Source of the DNA: Fuerstiella marisgermanici
GTDB taxonomy: Bacteria; Planctomycetota; Planctomycetia; Planctomycetales; Planctomycetaceae
Assembly (NCBI RefSeq): GCF_001983935.1
Contig: NZ_CP017641.1
Span: forward strand, 1,984,001-2,048,000
Reading direction: 5' to 3'
Length of the DNA: 64,000 bases
Part shown: one piece after another, positions 12,276 through 21,535 of the stretch
Layout of the letters: each line of letters opens with the position of its first letter
Numbering within the stretch: position 1 is the stretch's first letter
Position numbers and translations under genes: made by a program
Notes under the pieces: model-generated
The model's input: only the letters and a program-made list of their open reading frames with translations
The model's database searches: none
What the model was told of the DNA's origin: nothing

Positions 12276-13178
12276 TTAATGTTTGTGAATCGCTCCTGCG
12301 ATGAAAATCGTCGCAAGAAACGAGAATACGTATGCCTGAAGAACCGCAACAAGCAGCTCCAGAATCCCAACACCCACCTGACCAAGAACACTGCCAACCG
12401 TGACAACGCCCCACAACGCCGCTCCTTCATGAGCGGCCGCCGCGATAAAGGCCAGCATTACACCAAGAGCAGTGTGGCCGCCCATGATGTTTCCAAAAAG
12501 TCGCAGAGCCAGAATCGAGTGCTTAATAAAGAACCCCATTAGCTCAATGAAGAACATTCCAATACCAAGAGCCGCACCACCTGCTCCGCTCATTCCCGTG
12601 TCCGGAACAAGATTCCCGAAGAATCCGCCCACACCCATCGCCTGGAAGCCAAACAGACAGGTCGCCCCGAAGGAACACAAAGCCAAAACTGCCGTCACGT
12701 TGATATTGCCTGTGGCCGACCCCATAAACGGAATCGCACCCAGCAGGTTGCAGATCAAAACGTAAAAGAAGCAGCTCCAGATAAACGGCAGGTACTGATC
12801 CGCTGGATGAGCCGTGTCAGCAGCCTTCACGGCTGCGTCGGTCATTCCGTGATCGTGAGTTCCAGGTCCATGAAAGTCGTGCTCGTCGCCGTGATCGTGG
12901 TGCTCGTCGCCAATTGTGGGACGCACCACTTCGTCACGAATGAACAAAGCCAGCATTTCCCAGAAATTCCAGAAACGACCAGCCACTGGCTGCCCGTTGC
13001 CGATCCGCTTTGACAGACCGCGAAAGATAACCAGTACCAGCAGTGCCGCAATCACCTGCAACACCATGAACTTCGTTATCTGAAACGAGCCGATCTGTGG
13101 AAGATCAATATGCATGCCGCGAGGAAGCTCGAAGTACGAGAAGTCGCGGACGTGATGAAAATTATCGTTGGCACTCAT
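12276..13178 (-). CDS. atpB: ATP synthase Fo a subunit
   Basis: Stator membrane subunit forming the proton half-channels. The essential Arg is in ALRLFGNIMGGH near residue 225, and several transmembrane helices are clear. Between the first helix (FMVLQVIAALLVLVIF) and the next is a long loop (about residues 85-120) with a His/Asp cluster (GDEHHDHGDEHDFHG). This insertion is unusual compared with E. coli. At 300 residues the protein is of plausible length. It lies between atpI and atpE. Confidence 0.95.
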   Translation of the reverse strand: MSANDNFHHVRDFSYFELPRGMHIDLPQIGSFQITKFMVLQVIAALLVLVIFRGLSKRIGNGQPVAGRFWNFWEMLALFIRDEVVRPTIGDEHHDHGDEHDFHGPGTHDHGMTDAAVKAADTAHPADQYLPFIWSCFFYVLICNLLGAIPFMGSATGNINVTAVLALCSFGATCLFGFQAMGVGGFFGNLVPDTGMSGAGGAALGIGMFFIELMGFFIKHSILALRLFGNIMGGHTALGVMLAFIAAAAHEGAALWGVVTVGSVLGQVGVGILELLVAVLQAYVFSFLATIFIAGAIHKH

Positions 13179-13215
13179 TGAAGTGCGACAGCTTTCCGTT
13201 TGACAGGTTGCTGAG

Positions 13216-13626
13216 TTATTTCAAAGGATCGTCGGCTGGCTGCGAAGGCGACTCAACCACAATCTTTTTACGAAGCAAAAAAACTTCTACTATCATGGAC
13301 AGCATGTAGAAACCAATGAGCCATCCATAAAACCCGACCAGTCCCAGATCCGGCCGAAAGACCTTCACTAAAACAGCAGCGACAGCGACCGAAGCAAACC
13401 GAATGCTCATCTGCCCCAGAATGAGTTTCATGTCATTCTGAAACGTGCTCAATTTTTCGAGCAGCACAATCAGCCAGCCAGGTACCAAACAACTTAACGC
13501 TGCAATGGTCATCCACAGAACACCATCATCCGGCCGCAACAATCGTGCGGGCCAGAACGCCAGCAGCCACCCCACGGCAATGACCACCGTAAGTATCGCA
13601 ACTGACGAACTAACTCTGGTTTCCAC
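13216..13626 (-). CDS. atpI: AtpI-like ATP synthase assembly membrane protein
   Basis: Small membrane protein with four predicted transmembrane helices (AILTVVIAVGWLLAFW, VLWMTIAALSCLVPGWLIVLL, FASVAVAAVLVKVF, LVGFYGWLIGFYMLSMIVEVFLL). The position between atpZ and atpB and the topology match AtpI, which helps assemble or stabilise the c-ring. Sequence similarity to AtpI is not obvious by eye, so the name rests on context. GTG at 13626 is preferred because it overlaps atpZ by only 17 bases; the frame is open to 13686. Confidence 0.7.
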   Translation of the reverse strand: METRVSSSVAILTVVIAVGWLLAFWPARLLRPDDGVLWMTIAALSCLVPGWLIVLLEKLSTFQNDMKLILGQMSIRFASVAVAAVLVKVFRPDLGLVGFYGWLIGFYMLSMIVEVFLLRKKIVVESPSQPADDPLK

Positions 13627-13936
13627 TCGAACCTGAACCTCTTGAATCCTGTCGCTCTTTCGAACGACGATCAAAACGCTGAACAAGTCGGCGAAGTGAA
13701 AAGCCAGCCGTCACCATGCCCAAAACAACTCCCGTCACTGTTAGCAGTGGCTTGAGTCCGAACTTTTGATCGAGCCAGTATCCGATGCCAACGCAGGCAC
13801 CCAGAGACAGGCAGATGGTCATCAGTTCGTTGTAGTCGCGGTAAGCCTGAGCAATGCTGCGAGTTCGTTGGCGACGACGTTGTGTCTCGCGGTGACGGTC
13901 AGTTTGGTCGTGATGCTCGACGCGGTCATCAACCAT
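13610..13936 (-). CDS. atpZ: AtpZ-like ATP synthase accessory protein
   Basis: First gene of the ATP synthase operon. Two transmembrane helices (LMTICLSLGACVGIGYWLDQKFG and LLTVTGVVLGMVTAGFSLRRLV) are flanked by basic tails, matching the AtpZ/putative F0F1-ATPase subunit family. ATG at 13936 is chosen for the GGAGG a few bases upstream. The frame is open to 14029. Role: AtpZ works with AtpI in c-ring assembly and magnesium or calcium handling in some bacteria (family knowledge, not shown here). Confidence 0.8.
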   Translation of the reverse strand: MVDDRVEHHDQTDRHRETQRRRQRTRSIAQAYRDYNELMTICLSLGACVGIGYWLDQKFGLKPLLTVTGVVLGMVTAGFSLRRLVQRFDRRSKERQDSRGSGSSGNQS

Positions 13937-14120
13937 CTTAACCTCCACCACTTGCCGTGCGAACCTGCAGAAAAATCGAACGCTTCCCGCCGGGCGTCGG
14001 GAGTCTACCCGCGCCTCGAACTCATTCAAACCGGCTGTCCAGCGTCGGGGCCATTTCTTGCAAACGAGATATTTGCATCCCGGTCATGGTACCTAACCGG
14101 AAGAGCCTTCCAGAAGGGAA

Positions 14121-14519
14121 CTACACCGGCTCTTTTGCGTTCAGCACTGCCAATACCTGAAGGACCTGGCGGTCAAAGCGTTCTCGCAAAACGGTACAAA
14201 CCGACTGCTTGCGGCTGGCGTCACCGTTTGCAAACGCAGCGGCATCAACCCGTTCTGTCGCGTCGTACAGACTTAGCGTCGCTTCCACTTCGTCGACCGT
14301 GTCAACCACTTCCACAAAACTGTCGGACAACTCGCTCTCAAAGGGCGAGCGAAAGTGGCACGAAACAATGTATTGGTGATCATCCGTCTCATACACCCGC
14401 AGTTCGTGGATGCGTCCCTGAGACTGGCTATTGGTATCTTCACCGATCGATTCTGCCAGCAGTTGGCCAGAAAATGTCAGTTCCGGCAGGGCCGTTCGTT
14501 CAATCGTAAACGTTTCCAT
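14121..14519 (-). CDS. Hypothetical protein, 132 aa
   Basis: I do not recognise the family. The product is a soluble protein with beta-rich N-terminal sequence (METFTIERTALPELTFSGQL) and a helical C-terminus ending NAKEPV. ATG at 14519 has GGAG upstream at a good distance; the longer open frame to 14786 has no such support. It lies upstream of the ATP synthase operon on the same strand, 184 bases before atpZ, so co-transcription is possible but not shown. Confidence 0.65.
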   Translation of the reverse strand: METFTIERTALPELTFSGQLLAESIGEDTNSQSQGRIHELRVYETDDHQYIVSCHFRSPFESELSDSFVEVVDTVDEVEATLSLYDATERVDAAAFANGDASRKQSVCTVLRERFDRQVLQVLAVLNAKEPV

Positions 14520-14907
14520 GGTTGTACTTCTCCGTCGAATGCCCCTGTGAGCGACCGCAGCGTGTCGCGAAAAAATCGGCTGGCATAATTGTAAATCAGT
14601 GCCACTCTGCGGAGAACTGAATAACCCGGAAATCCCGCAGGCATGCTGGATCACGCCGATAGAGAGGCACCCTATCCGGGGTATTCCGCCCGAATTGCCG
14701 CTGACTGTCAACAGAACGCCCGTCGCGACTGCCCGCGCGGTCGCGACGAGTGTTCGCCATGGTGATTCACGTCTGCGGATTCTCAATTACACCAACAGTC
14801 AAACGCACGGCAAACTCGGATTCTGTCAACCAGGTCGATGTGCGAAACTGTGAAAACTTCCAGCGCGGGAGATAACAGTCAATAGGGTTCTCACGGGCAC
14901 GCCTTTT
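14520..14907. other. Intergenic region between divergent genes
   Basis: 388 bases between divergently transcribed genes. I see no gene, repeat or RNA element in it. It should carry promoters for both sides, but no box could be assigned with confidence. Confidence 0.4.
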
Positions 14908-17900
14908 ATGGTTCCGGACGTCTTCAATCCTTCCGGCATGCGTCTGTCAACATTTCGATCTGCCATGTTTCAGAATTTGGCCCACCGCCGCCAGAGATGG
15001 GTTGCGGTGCTGTGGCCATGCGCGCTGCTGGTTCTGATTTCTTTGGCGTGCCCCGTTTTGAACGCTCAGACGACCGCCCAACCGCCAAACGCGACGGCAG
15101 AAAAGCAGGAGGAAGAAGTCGCGGCACCTCGGACCGAAACAGTCACCGCCGAACAGCTTGATCAGCTAAAGAAACAAATTGAGGGCGCAACGGACCTCGA
15201 CGAAGAAGCGAAGAAGAAGGTTCTGGATACGTGGCAGAAGGCGGCAGACGCTTTGGCGCGGGCCGTGAAAATGGAGGCTCAGGCTCCGCTTGATTTAGCA
15301 GCCATCGAAAAGACGGCAGCGACTGCCAAAGATATTCAAACCAAACTGGCCGCGGCTCCGGACCCCGCACTTGCTGACCTTCCGTCCGATCCATCGCTGG
15401 CGGATCTCACGTCCGCGCTGGCCGCTCGGCAGCCTCGCCTTCAGGACGCGAAGCAAAAGCTGATTTCGCTCGAAGCGGAACCGGCAAGACGAATCGAACG
15501 GCGAGCCGCAATTGTGGGTGATCAGTCCACGCTGGCGGGCCGAAAAGAAGCGATCGAAAAAGAACTTGCTGCGCCCGCGCCAGCTGACGAATCCGCCTTC
15601 GCCACGGCCGCACGCCGAGCACTGTTGCAGGCTCGCTTGCGAGAAGTGATCGCAGAAGGCCCGGCTCACGCGGCCGAACTTGCGAAGTACGACGCGTCAA
15701 AAGCCGTCGATCTGCCGACGCTGCGAATTCAGGAAGCCCGCAAAGAGGTCACTCGCCTTCAGCAGGAAATCGACACACTCAACAAACGCATCACCGCCAG
15801 GCGCAGCAACGACGCGCGATACATCGCCGAACAGCTTGAATTGTTCGCTCAGGGGGAGCCGGTTCCCACGCCATACGACGTCAATGGGACGGGCGGGCAG
15901 CTGTATTCTGAGGCCCTCACCGAACCCAATGCTCTTGCGACGGCCACAACGACGGCTGAGCTGGCTGATGAAAACGTGGATGTCACCAGCAATTTGGCTC
16001 AGGCCACAAACGACCTGACAACGGCCAACCGCACGCTGGAAGCCTTTCGTGCTCGCCGAATCAAAACCAAGGAAGGCATTGACCGAGTCGGCCTGACGGG
16101 TGCAATCGGGCTGGAACTGCGTCGGCAATTGCGAAGTCTGGCCGATCCCGGAGTGATTCGCCAACGGTGCCGCGATCGCCAGGAGAAAATGCGAGACGTG
16201 GAATTTCGGCGGCTGGATCTGGAAGACCAGGCCGAACAGGTTGAACAACAGATGGAGTTGCTGAAGCTTCGGGATAGTCGCAGTGCCGAAGACGAAAAAG
16301 AATTGCGCCTCGCCACGGACAGGTACACCACGCTGGTGACCCTCGAAAAAAGCCTTGGCGAGTACTTCAACCGCCTGGGTGAGCTGGATGCCACAGAACA
16401 GGAGTATTTCCGCGAGATCGAAGAATTCAGCACCTTCATTCGTGAACGCGTGCTGTGGATTCGCAGCAATCGCCTGCCAGGCCACGATGATGCCGGAGAA
16501 TTAATCGGCACGATTAAGTGGTTTGTGTCGCCAGTGAATTGGAATCGCGTCCGTGAAACCATCTGGAAGGACGCGAAGGAATACGTCGGCTTATACGGTT
16601 TGATCACACTGCTGATCACGCTGCTGTTTGTGATTCAGGGACGATTTCGCCACAGCCTGACTCGAATTGCAGAAGTCACCGCGCGGTCTACGTGCCGTGA
16701 ATTTATGCCGACAATCCGAGCAGCCGTCCTCACCGCGATTCTGGCCCTCGCATGGCCCGCGCTGCCGGCATTCTTTTGTTGGCGCCTTTTGTCGGATGCT
16801 GCAGCCTCGCCATTGGTACTCGCGGTGGGCGAAGGACTACTGGCCGTGACTGTTGGATCGTTGACACTGAACCTGCTGCGTCAGTTGTGCCGACCGTCCG
16901 GCCTGGGACTGGCTCACTTCGAATGGTCCGCCAATGCGGTGCGCCTGCTGCGGTCACGAATCTACTCACTGATGTTGCTGCTGCTGCCGCTGCTGTTTGT
17001 CGAAACCACGCTTAACGCTCACGAAAACCCTCAGGGCCGAGACAGCCTTGAGCGACTTGTGTTTGTCGTATCGCTAATCGTGCTGGCGTTGTTTCAGTAT
17101 CGAGTCCTGCATCCCAAGACAGGCGTGTTTCGCGATTACCTGGCCGCGAACACCAGCAGCTTTCCGTTTCGTCTGCGATGGCTCCTTTTCTGGGCGGCCG
17201 TCATGCTGCCGCTGACACTCGCCGCCCTCGCGATCATTGGCTACTACTATACAGCGTACGAACTTAGCTGGCGGTTGCATGTGACCACCTGGGTTTTGAT
17301 TTCACTGCTGGTCTTGCGCGCATTTTTGATCCGCTGGTTCGTCGTCAGTCACCGACGCTTGCGCATCGAACAGGCGCGGCAACGACGGCAATCGCTGGCG
17401 GAAGAAGCCAAGGCTGAAGCCAGCCAGTCTGGTCTTCCCAAGCCGGCCCCGCAGGAAGCTGCCGTCGACTTGCAGGAAGTCAGTCAGCAGACGCAGCGGT
17501 TTATCGATTCCGGCCTGGCTATCCTGGGACTGGTTGTCATCTGGTTTGTCTGGGTCAACGTGCTGCCAGCACTCGGGATTCTGGACCGTTGGGGCCTGTG
17601 GGAAACGTCAGCCGACGTCACCGTGGAATACACGGACCAGGAAGGACGGAAAGGGTTTCGTACAGAACCGAAAATCGAATGGGTCACAGTGGCGGACGTG
17701 CTGATCGCCATCGTTCTGACCGTGTTGACATTCACCGCGGCCAGCAATATTCCGGGGCTGTTGGAGATTACGATTCTGCAGCGGCTTCCGCTGGAACCGG
17801 CCAGCCGCTACGCGTGTCGCATGGTTGGCCGGTACCTGATCGTTGTCGTCGGACTTGTGCTGGCGACCAACGCGATCGGTATCGGGTGGTCACAGGTGCA

Positions 17901-18519
17901 ATGGCTGGCGGCTGCGCTGACCGTCGGTTTAGGGTTTGGTTTGCAGGAAATTTTCGCGAACTTCGTCTCCGGATTGATCATTCTGTTCGAACGTCCGGTT
18001 CGCATTGGTGACATTGTGACAATCGGCGAGGTGTCCGGATCGGTCAGCCGCATTCAGATCCGAGCCACCACAATTACTGACTGGGACCGCAAGGAATACA
18101 TCGTCCCCAATAAAGAATTCGTCACCGGCCGCCTGCTGAACTGGACTCTGTCAGACACGACTAACCGAGTGCTCATCAACGTCGGCGTCGCCTATGGTTC
18201 CAACACCGAAAAAGCGAGGCAGCTGTTGCTGGAAACAGCCAGCAGTCATCCCAATGTGCTCACGGATCCTGCTCCAGTCGCGACGTTTGAAGGTTTCGGG
18301 GACAGCACGCTGAATTTGTTCCTCCGTTGCTACCTGCCGAATCTCGACAACCGCCTGGCGACTATCACCGACCTGCACGAATCCATCGATCGAGCCTTCA
18401 AGGTCGCTGGAATCGAAATCGCCTTCCCTCAGCAGGACCTGCACATTCGCTCGGTACCACCAACACTTGGAAACAACTCCGGCCCTTCCAGCTCGGACAG
18501 TTACGGCGAATCTCCCTGA
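14908..18519 (+). CDS. Large MscS/MscK-type mechanosensitive channel
   Basis: Tension-gated channel of the cell membrane that releases solutes on osmotic downshock. After a signal peptide (VLWPCALLVLISLACPVLNA) come ~500 residues of charged coiled coil in the periplasm, then about ten hydrophobic segments. The MscS core is at the C-terminus: the glycine/alanine-rich pore helix (LTVGLGFGLQEIFANFVSGLI) near residue 1015, the FERPVRIGDIVTIG beta domain, and the IVPNKEFVTG motif. The overall plan resembles E. coli MscK/KefA. At 1203 residues it is at the large end of the family. The start is uncertain: ATGs at 14938 and 14965 are alternatives. Confidence 0.9.
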   Translation: MVPDVFNPSGMRLSTFRSAMFQNLAHRRQRWVAVLWPCALLVLISLACPVLNAQTTAQPPNATAEKQEEEVAAPRTETVTAEQLDQLKKQIEGATDLDEEAKKKVLDTWQKAADALARAVKMEAQAPLDLAAIEKTAATAKDIQTKLAAAPDPALADLPSDPSLADLTSALAARQPRLQDAKQKLISLEAEPARRIERRAAIVGDQSTLAGRKEAIEKELAAPAPADESAFATAARRALLQARLREVIAEGPAHAAELAKYDASKAVDLPTLRIQEARKEVTRLQQEIDTLNKRITARRSNDARYIAEQLELFAQGEPVPTPYDVNGTGGQLYSEALTEPNALATATTTAELADENVDVTSNLAQATNDLTTANRTLEAFRARRIKTKEGIDRVGLTGAIGLELRRQLRSLADPGVIRQRCRDRQEKMRDVEFRRLDLEDQAEQVEQQMELLKLRDSRSAEDEKELRLATDRYTTLVTLEKSLGEYFNRLGELDATEQEYFREIEEFSTFIRERVLWIRSNRLPGHDDAGELIGTIKWFVSPVNWNRVRETIWKDAKEYVGLYGLITLLITLLFVIQGRFRHSLTRIAEVTARSTCREFMPTIRAAVLTAILALAWPALPAFFCWRLLSDAAASPLVLAVGEGLLAVTVGSLTLNLLRQLCRPSGLGLAHFEWSANAVRLLRSRIYSLMLLLLPLLFVETTLNAHENPQGRDSLERLVFVVSLIVLALFQYRVLHPKTGVFRDYLAANTSSFPFRLRWLLFWAAVMLPLTLAALAIIGYYYTAYELSWRLHVTTWVLISLLVLRAFLIRWFVVSHRRLRIEQARQRRQSLAEEAKAEASQSGLPKPAPQEAAVDLQEVSQQTQRFIDSGLAILGLVVIWFVWVNVLPALGILDRWGLWETSADVTVEYTDQEGRKGFRTEPKIEWVTVADVLIAIVLTVLTFTAASNIPGLLEITILQRLPLEPASRYACRMVGRYLIVVVGLVLATNAIGIGWSQVQWLAAALTVGLGFGLQEIFANFVSGLIILFERPVRIGDIVTIGEVSGSVSRIQIRATTITDWDRKEYIVPNKEFVTGRLLNWTLSDTTNRVLINVGVAYGSNTEKARQLLLETASSHPNVLTDPAPVATFEGFGDSTLNLFLRCYLPNLDNRLATITDLHESIDRAFKVAGIEIAFPQQDLHIRSVPPTLGNNSGPSSSDSYGESP

Positions 18520-18620
18520 CCTGTGGCCGCAAACAGGCGTTTCGGACGATAAAGGTTGCTTCTCGCGGGCCCGAATCGTCCACAACAATAGGTACACGCT
18601 GTAGGCGGGTTTCAAACGGA

Positions 18621-18649
18621 CAGGGGCTCTGGCATCGCCAGAGCCCCTG
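18621..18649 (+). terminator. Hairpin after the MscS-type channel gene
   Basis: A perfect 13-bp stem (CAGGGGCTCTGGC and its complement) with a 3-base loop, about 100 bases after the channel stop codon. There is no long T run after it, so it may be a REP-like stem rather than a classical terminator. Confidence 0.55.
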
Positions 18650-18775
18650 CAGCCTCCGAATCTGCCGTCCGGGCCTCATAATCCGGACAACCGTTAAAGT
18701 TCCCCCAGTTTAACCGTCGATTTTTAAGACGTGCCGCGCTGTGCGATGCGCTTAATGACTGTGGGAATTTGGAAC

Positions 18776-19783
18776 ATGACTATTCGACGGTTCGCAGGAA
18801 TCGCTGCCATTTTGGTCCTTCCGATGGGCTGTTGCTGCCCGCCGATGATGATGTGTGGACCTCCGGGCCCGCCGGGCTATTACGCTCCGGTCAGTCCCAT
18901 CGGACGGTTTCCAGGGCCGTCGCGCCGAACCGCCAGCGTACCAATGACTGGCTACGATTCCGTTGGTAGCTACGCAGCGGCGGCCCCGCAGGCTCCTCCT
19001 GTCGCAGCCGGTCTGCCACGGCTACGACGTCGGTTGGCCGGCAGCTGGCCAATCACGGCAAGCTACCAAACAGACCGCGATGCTGATCGTAAACTCAAAC
19101 GACAAAACCGAGTTCAACAATGCAGTTGCGAAAAATGTCGTCGTAAACGGCAGCGATCCGGACAGAGCTACATACCGTCCGACACGTATTACAGCGACGG
19201 CGGAAGTTGCGAATGTGGAACCATGTGCGACGATGGCAGCATGTACGATGGGTTTGCAACTTCTGGTTGCAGTTCCTGTGGCTGTGACACTGGCGACTAT
19301 TCGAGCACCACCTACGCGGGCGACGCGTATATCAACGACGGCTACACAGCGGCCGCACACTCGTCCGGCTGCCCGTGCGAATCCGGCGCCAGCAACGTTC
19401 AGTACTATGACCAGAGCGTCGACGGTGGCATGTCAGCAAGCGAACACATCCTGATGCCGCAGCCAGTTCAGCAAAACGCTGTGCCTCGGCCAGTCCCACC
19501 TCCCGCACCACCGGAAACACCGCCAATGGATGACAGGGGCTCGCTGGATCCGCAGGCCAGATCTACCGTTCAACCAATGGGACTCAGCATCCCGACGATC
19601 GATTTCAATTCACTGTCGCAGCGTTCTTCCGACATCGAACTGGTCTCAGACCAGCGAATCGTGGAAGTAACTCGCCCGGTCGAACTAAGGACGCCAGCGT
19701 CAGATGCGGAACTCATTGATGAAACGTTTGAGCACGTGACGATTCCACCAACGGCCGTCACAAGAAAACGCATCGAAAGGTAA
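18776..19783 (+). CDS. Cys-, Pro- and Gly-rich exported protein
   Basis: Unrecognised envelope protein. A short hydrophobic N-terminus (FAGIAAILVLPMGCCCPPMMM) looks like a signal peptide, possibly with a lipobox-like Cys. A low-complexity region follows with many Cys pairs (CSCEKCRRKR, CECGTMC, CSSCGCDTG, CPCESG) and Ser/Tyr/Asp-rich linkers, then a Pro-rich stretch and a more ordered C-terminus. The Cys pairs suggest disulphide crosslinking or metal binding on the cell surface (inference). Start 18776 is chosen to begin at the hydrophobic segment; 18731 is possible. Confidence 0.65.
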   Translation: MTIRRFAGIAAILVLPMGCCCPPMMMCGPPGPPGYYAPVSPIGRFPGPSRRTASVPMTGYDSVGSYAAAAPQAPPVAAGLPRLRRRLAGSWPITASYQTDRDADRKLKRQNRVQQCSCEKCRRKRQRSGQSYIPSDTYYSDGGSCECGTMCDDGSMYDGFATSGCSSCGCDTGDYSSTTYAGDAYINDGYTAAAHSSGCPCESGASNVQYYDQSVDGGMSASEHILMPQPVQQNAVPRPVPPPAPPETPPMDDRGSLDPQARSTVQPMGLSIPTIDFNSLSQRSSDIELVSDQRIVEVTRPVELRTPASDAELIDETFEHVTIPPTAVTRKRIER

Positions 19784-20156
19784 TTGTGTATTTGTGTAAT
19801 CGTGGGTCGGGGAAAGCGGCAGGGCGACGTCGGTTCAGAGATCACAATCCGTATCTTTGACAGATTTCGTTGTGACTGAGTGGTGACGGCGGTCGACTAG
19901 CAGATTTTGCCTGATCGCGCACGTTGGCCTCGTCGATAAGCTTTCACAGAGTTACCAGGTTTGCGACGTCGAATTCCATTGGGCAATGCCACGTCGGTAT
20001 GCGACAGCACGCTGGCCGTCGGCGAATTGCGAGGAACCGACGGCCAACGTGATGCCGCACCGATCGTCAACAAACGGTGCTGAATTCGGTACTGTTAAGA
20101 ACGAACAGCCCGTCCGATTTATACAACGTGTACTTTGTCAACAAGAAGCCAAAGCG
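19784..20156. other. Intergenic region
   Basis: 373 bases between two plus-strand genes. The frame upstream of 20157 is open to 19986 but that extension is not protein-like. No repeat or RNA element was recognised. Confidence 0.35.
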
Positions 20157-20633
20157 ATGAATGCTCGAGTTGTACTGCTAGTGCTGGTCACAGCCCTGTT
20201 CATGACCGCGTGGGATGGCGACCAGGCAGCGATGCAGGTTGCATACGCAAAACGCAGCCAGAAACAGGCGACTCTGCTGGCTCAAAGGGCAGCCGCCCAA
20301 TCAACGCAGGACGCGACTGCCGCGGACTCAACCGACGGACAATCGTCGGAACATGCGTTGACGGCCATGGCCTACCCAGACAAGCAAACTGCGGATGACG
20401 CCAAGCCCTGCGGAGATAGTACGTGCAGTGCGAAGGCGAAACAGCCTGGCCCTGATGACGTTCCACTGCCAACCGGGATCGCGTCCGGCACTTACAAAGC
20501 TGTTAATCAGGCTGGGCAAATTGTGGAAGTGACCGTGGCGGATGGCGACGTCACGAACGCCGGAGCTCGGGAATTCTACACGGCGGACTCAAAAAGCGGC
20601 GACCGCTGGTATCTGATTCGAGTTGTCCGTTAA
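20157..20633 (+). CDS. Hypothetical exported protein, 158 aa
   Basis: The N-terminus (MNARVVLLVLVTALFMTAWDG) is signal-like. The middle is Ala/Gln/Ser-rich and disordered, with one Cys pair region (CGDSTCSAK). The last ~50 residues form a small ordered domain (GTYKAVNQAGQIVEVTVADGDV ... WYLIRVVR). No family was recognised. ATG at 20157 is chosen because it starts the hydrophobic segment. The gene is followed by a clear hairpin terminator at 20666-20697. Confidence 0.6.
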   Translation: MNARVVLLVLVTALFMTAWDGDQAAMQVAYAKRSQKQATLLAQRAAAQSTQDATAADSTDGQSSEHALTAMAYPDKQTADDAKPCGDSTCSAKAKQPGPDDVPLPTGIASGTYKAVNQAGQIVEVTVADGDVTNAGAREFYTADSKSGDRWYLIRVVR

Positions 20634-20665
20634 AGCGATCGACTTAAGCAATCTGCCAACGAACA

Positions 20666-20697
20666 AAGGGCGAGCCTTCAGTGGAAGACTCGCCCTT
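20666..20697 (+). terminator. Hairpin terminator after the 20157-20633 gene
   Basis: The stem AAGGGCGAGCCTTC pairs with GAAGACTCGCCCTT, 14 bp with one mismatch and a 4-base loop. A T/G-rich stretch (GTCTGTTGTTG) follows on the plus strand. Confidence 0.7.
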
Positions 20698-20807
20698 GTC
20701 TGTTGTTGCGTGGCTCAAACAAATCGTCTGAGCAACGGATCAAGCCGGGACATTGCCCGAGTTGCATCCGTCGAAGCACTTCGCTTCGTTAGTCCATGAT
20801 GGTCTAT

Positions 20808-21353
20808 CTAGTTCAGGATCTTTTTGGTGTCGCCGACGATTTTTGCAATCGCTTCGCTGTTCAGCTGGTCAGCCTTCAGAGCGTGATTAACTTTCACGTC
20901 AGACTCGACCCACATCAGTACGGTGATGTCGGCGTCTTTGCTGATCTTGTACTTTGCAGGGCCCACTGAATTTTCGAAGACAGTCAGTGGTACGTGAGTG
21001 ATGCCGGCATCTTTTGCGGCTTTCTTCAGGCCAGCTTCCTGAGCATCAGGGTCGTCAGTCAGTACAACAACAAAGCCTGACATTTCGCTGTCTTTGTTCT
21101 TGGCAACAACTGCATCCAGTTCTTTTACAAGCTTGGTCACATTGTCATCCATCTTGCGAGCGAAGATGTTAACAACCGGCTTTGCACCGTATCGACAGCG
21201 GTAGCACAGCTTGGTGCCAGCAGCCGGGCCGGTAATATCGGCCACGTAGAATGCGGCAGGATAATCGCCGACCTGCAGACCGGATTTGATGTCAGCTGCT
21301 GTTCCGACAGAAACGGCAGAGGCGACAATTGTGAGGGCAAGTAACGTACGCAT
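20808..21353 (-). CDS. Exported thioredoxin-like protein
   Basis: The signal peptide MRTLLALTIVASAVSVGTAA is followed by a thioredoxin-fold-like domain. It carries a CYRC motif (a CxxC) at the position of the redox pair, with KPVVNIFARKMDD after it and GITHVPLTVFE resembling the cis-Pro loop. The product probably acts in the periplasm. At 181 residues it is close to similar planctomycete proteins. Whether the CxxC is redox active is inference. It is followed on the same strand, 182 bases upstream, by a PrxQ-like gene. Confidence 0.75.
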   Translation of the reverse strand: MRTLLALTIVASAVSVGTAADIKSGLQVGDYPAAFYVADITGPAAGTKLCYRCRYGAKPVVNIFARKMDDNVTKLVKELDAVVAKNKDSEMSGFVVVLTDDPDAQEAGLKKAAKDAGITHVPLTVFENSVGPAKYKISKDADITVLMWVESDVKVNHALKADQLNSEAIAKIVGDTKKILN

Positions 21354-21535
21354 AGTGCGAGACTCCTTCGGGTGACTGAAAAGGGGATTGAGTTGAGGTC
21401 ATCTAATGACAGATAGAATCCGGAGATCAAACTGTCATTCATCTACGTAGTAAACAACCGCAGGCAGGGGTGCCTATGGCTTTGAGCGAAACCGACCGCC
21501 GGCCGCTCATTATCCTTTAGCCATCGACGGCCCAA

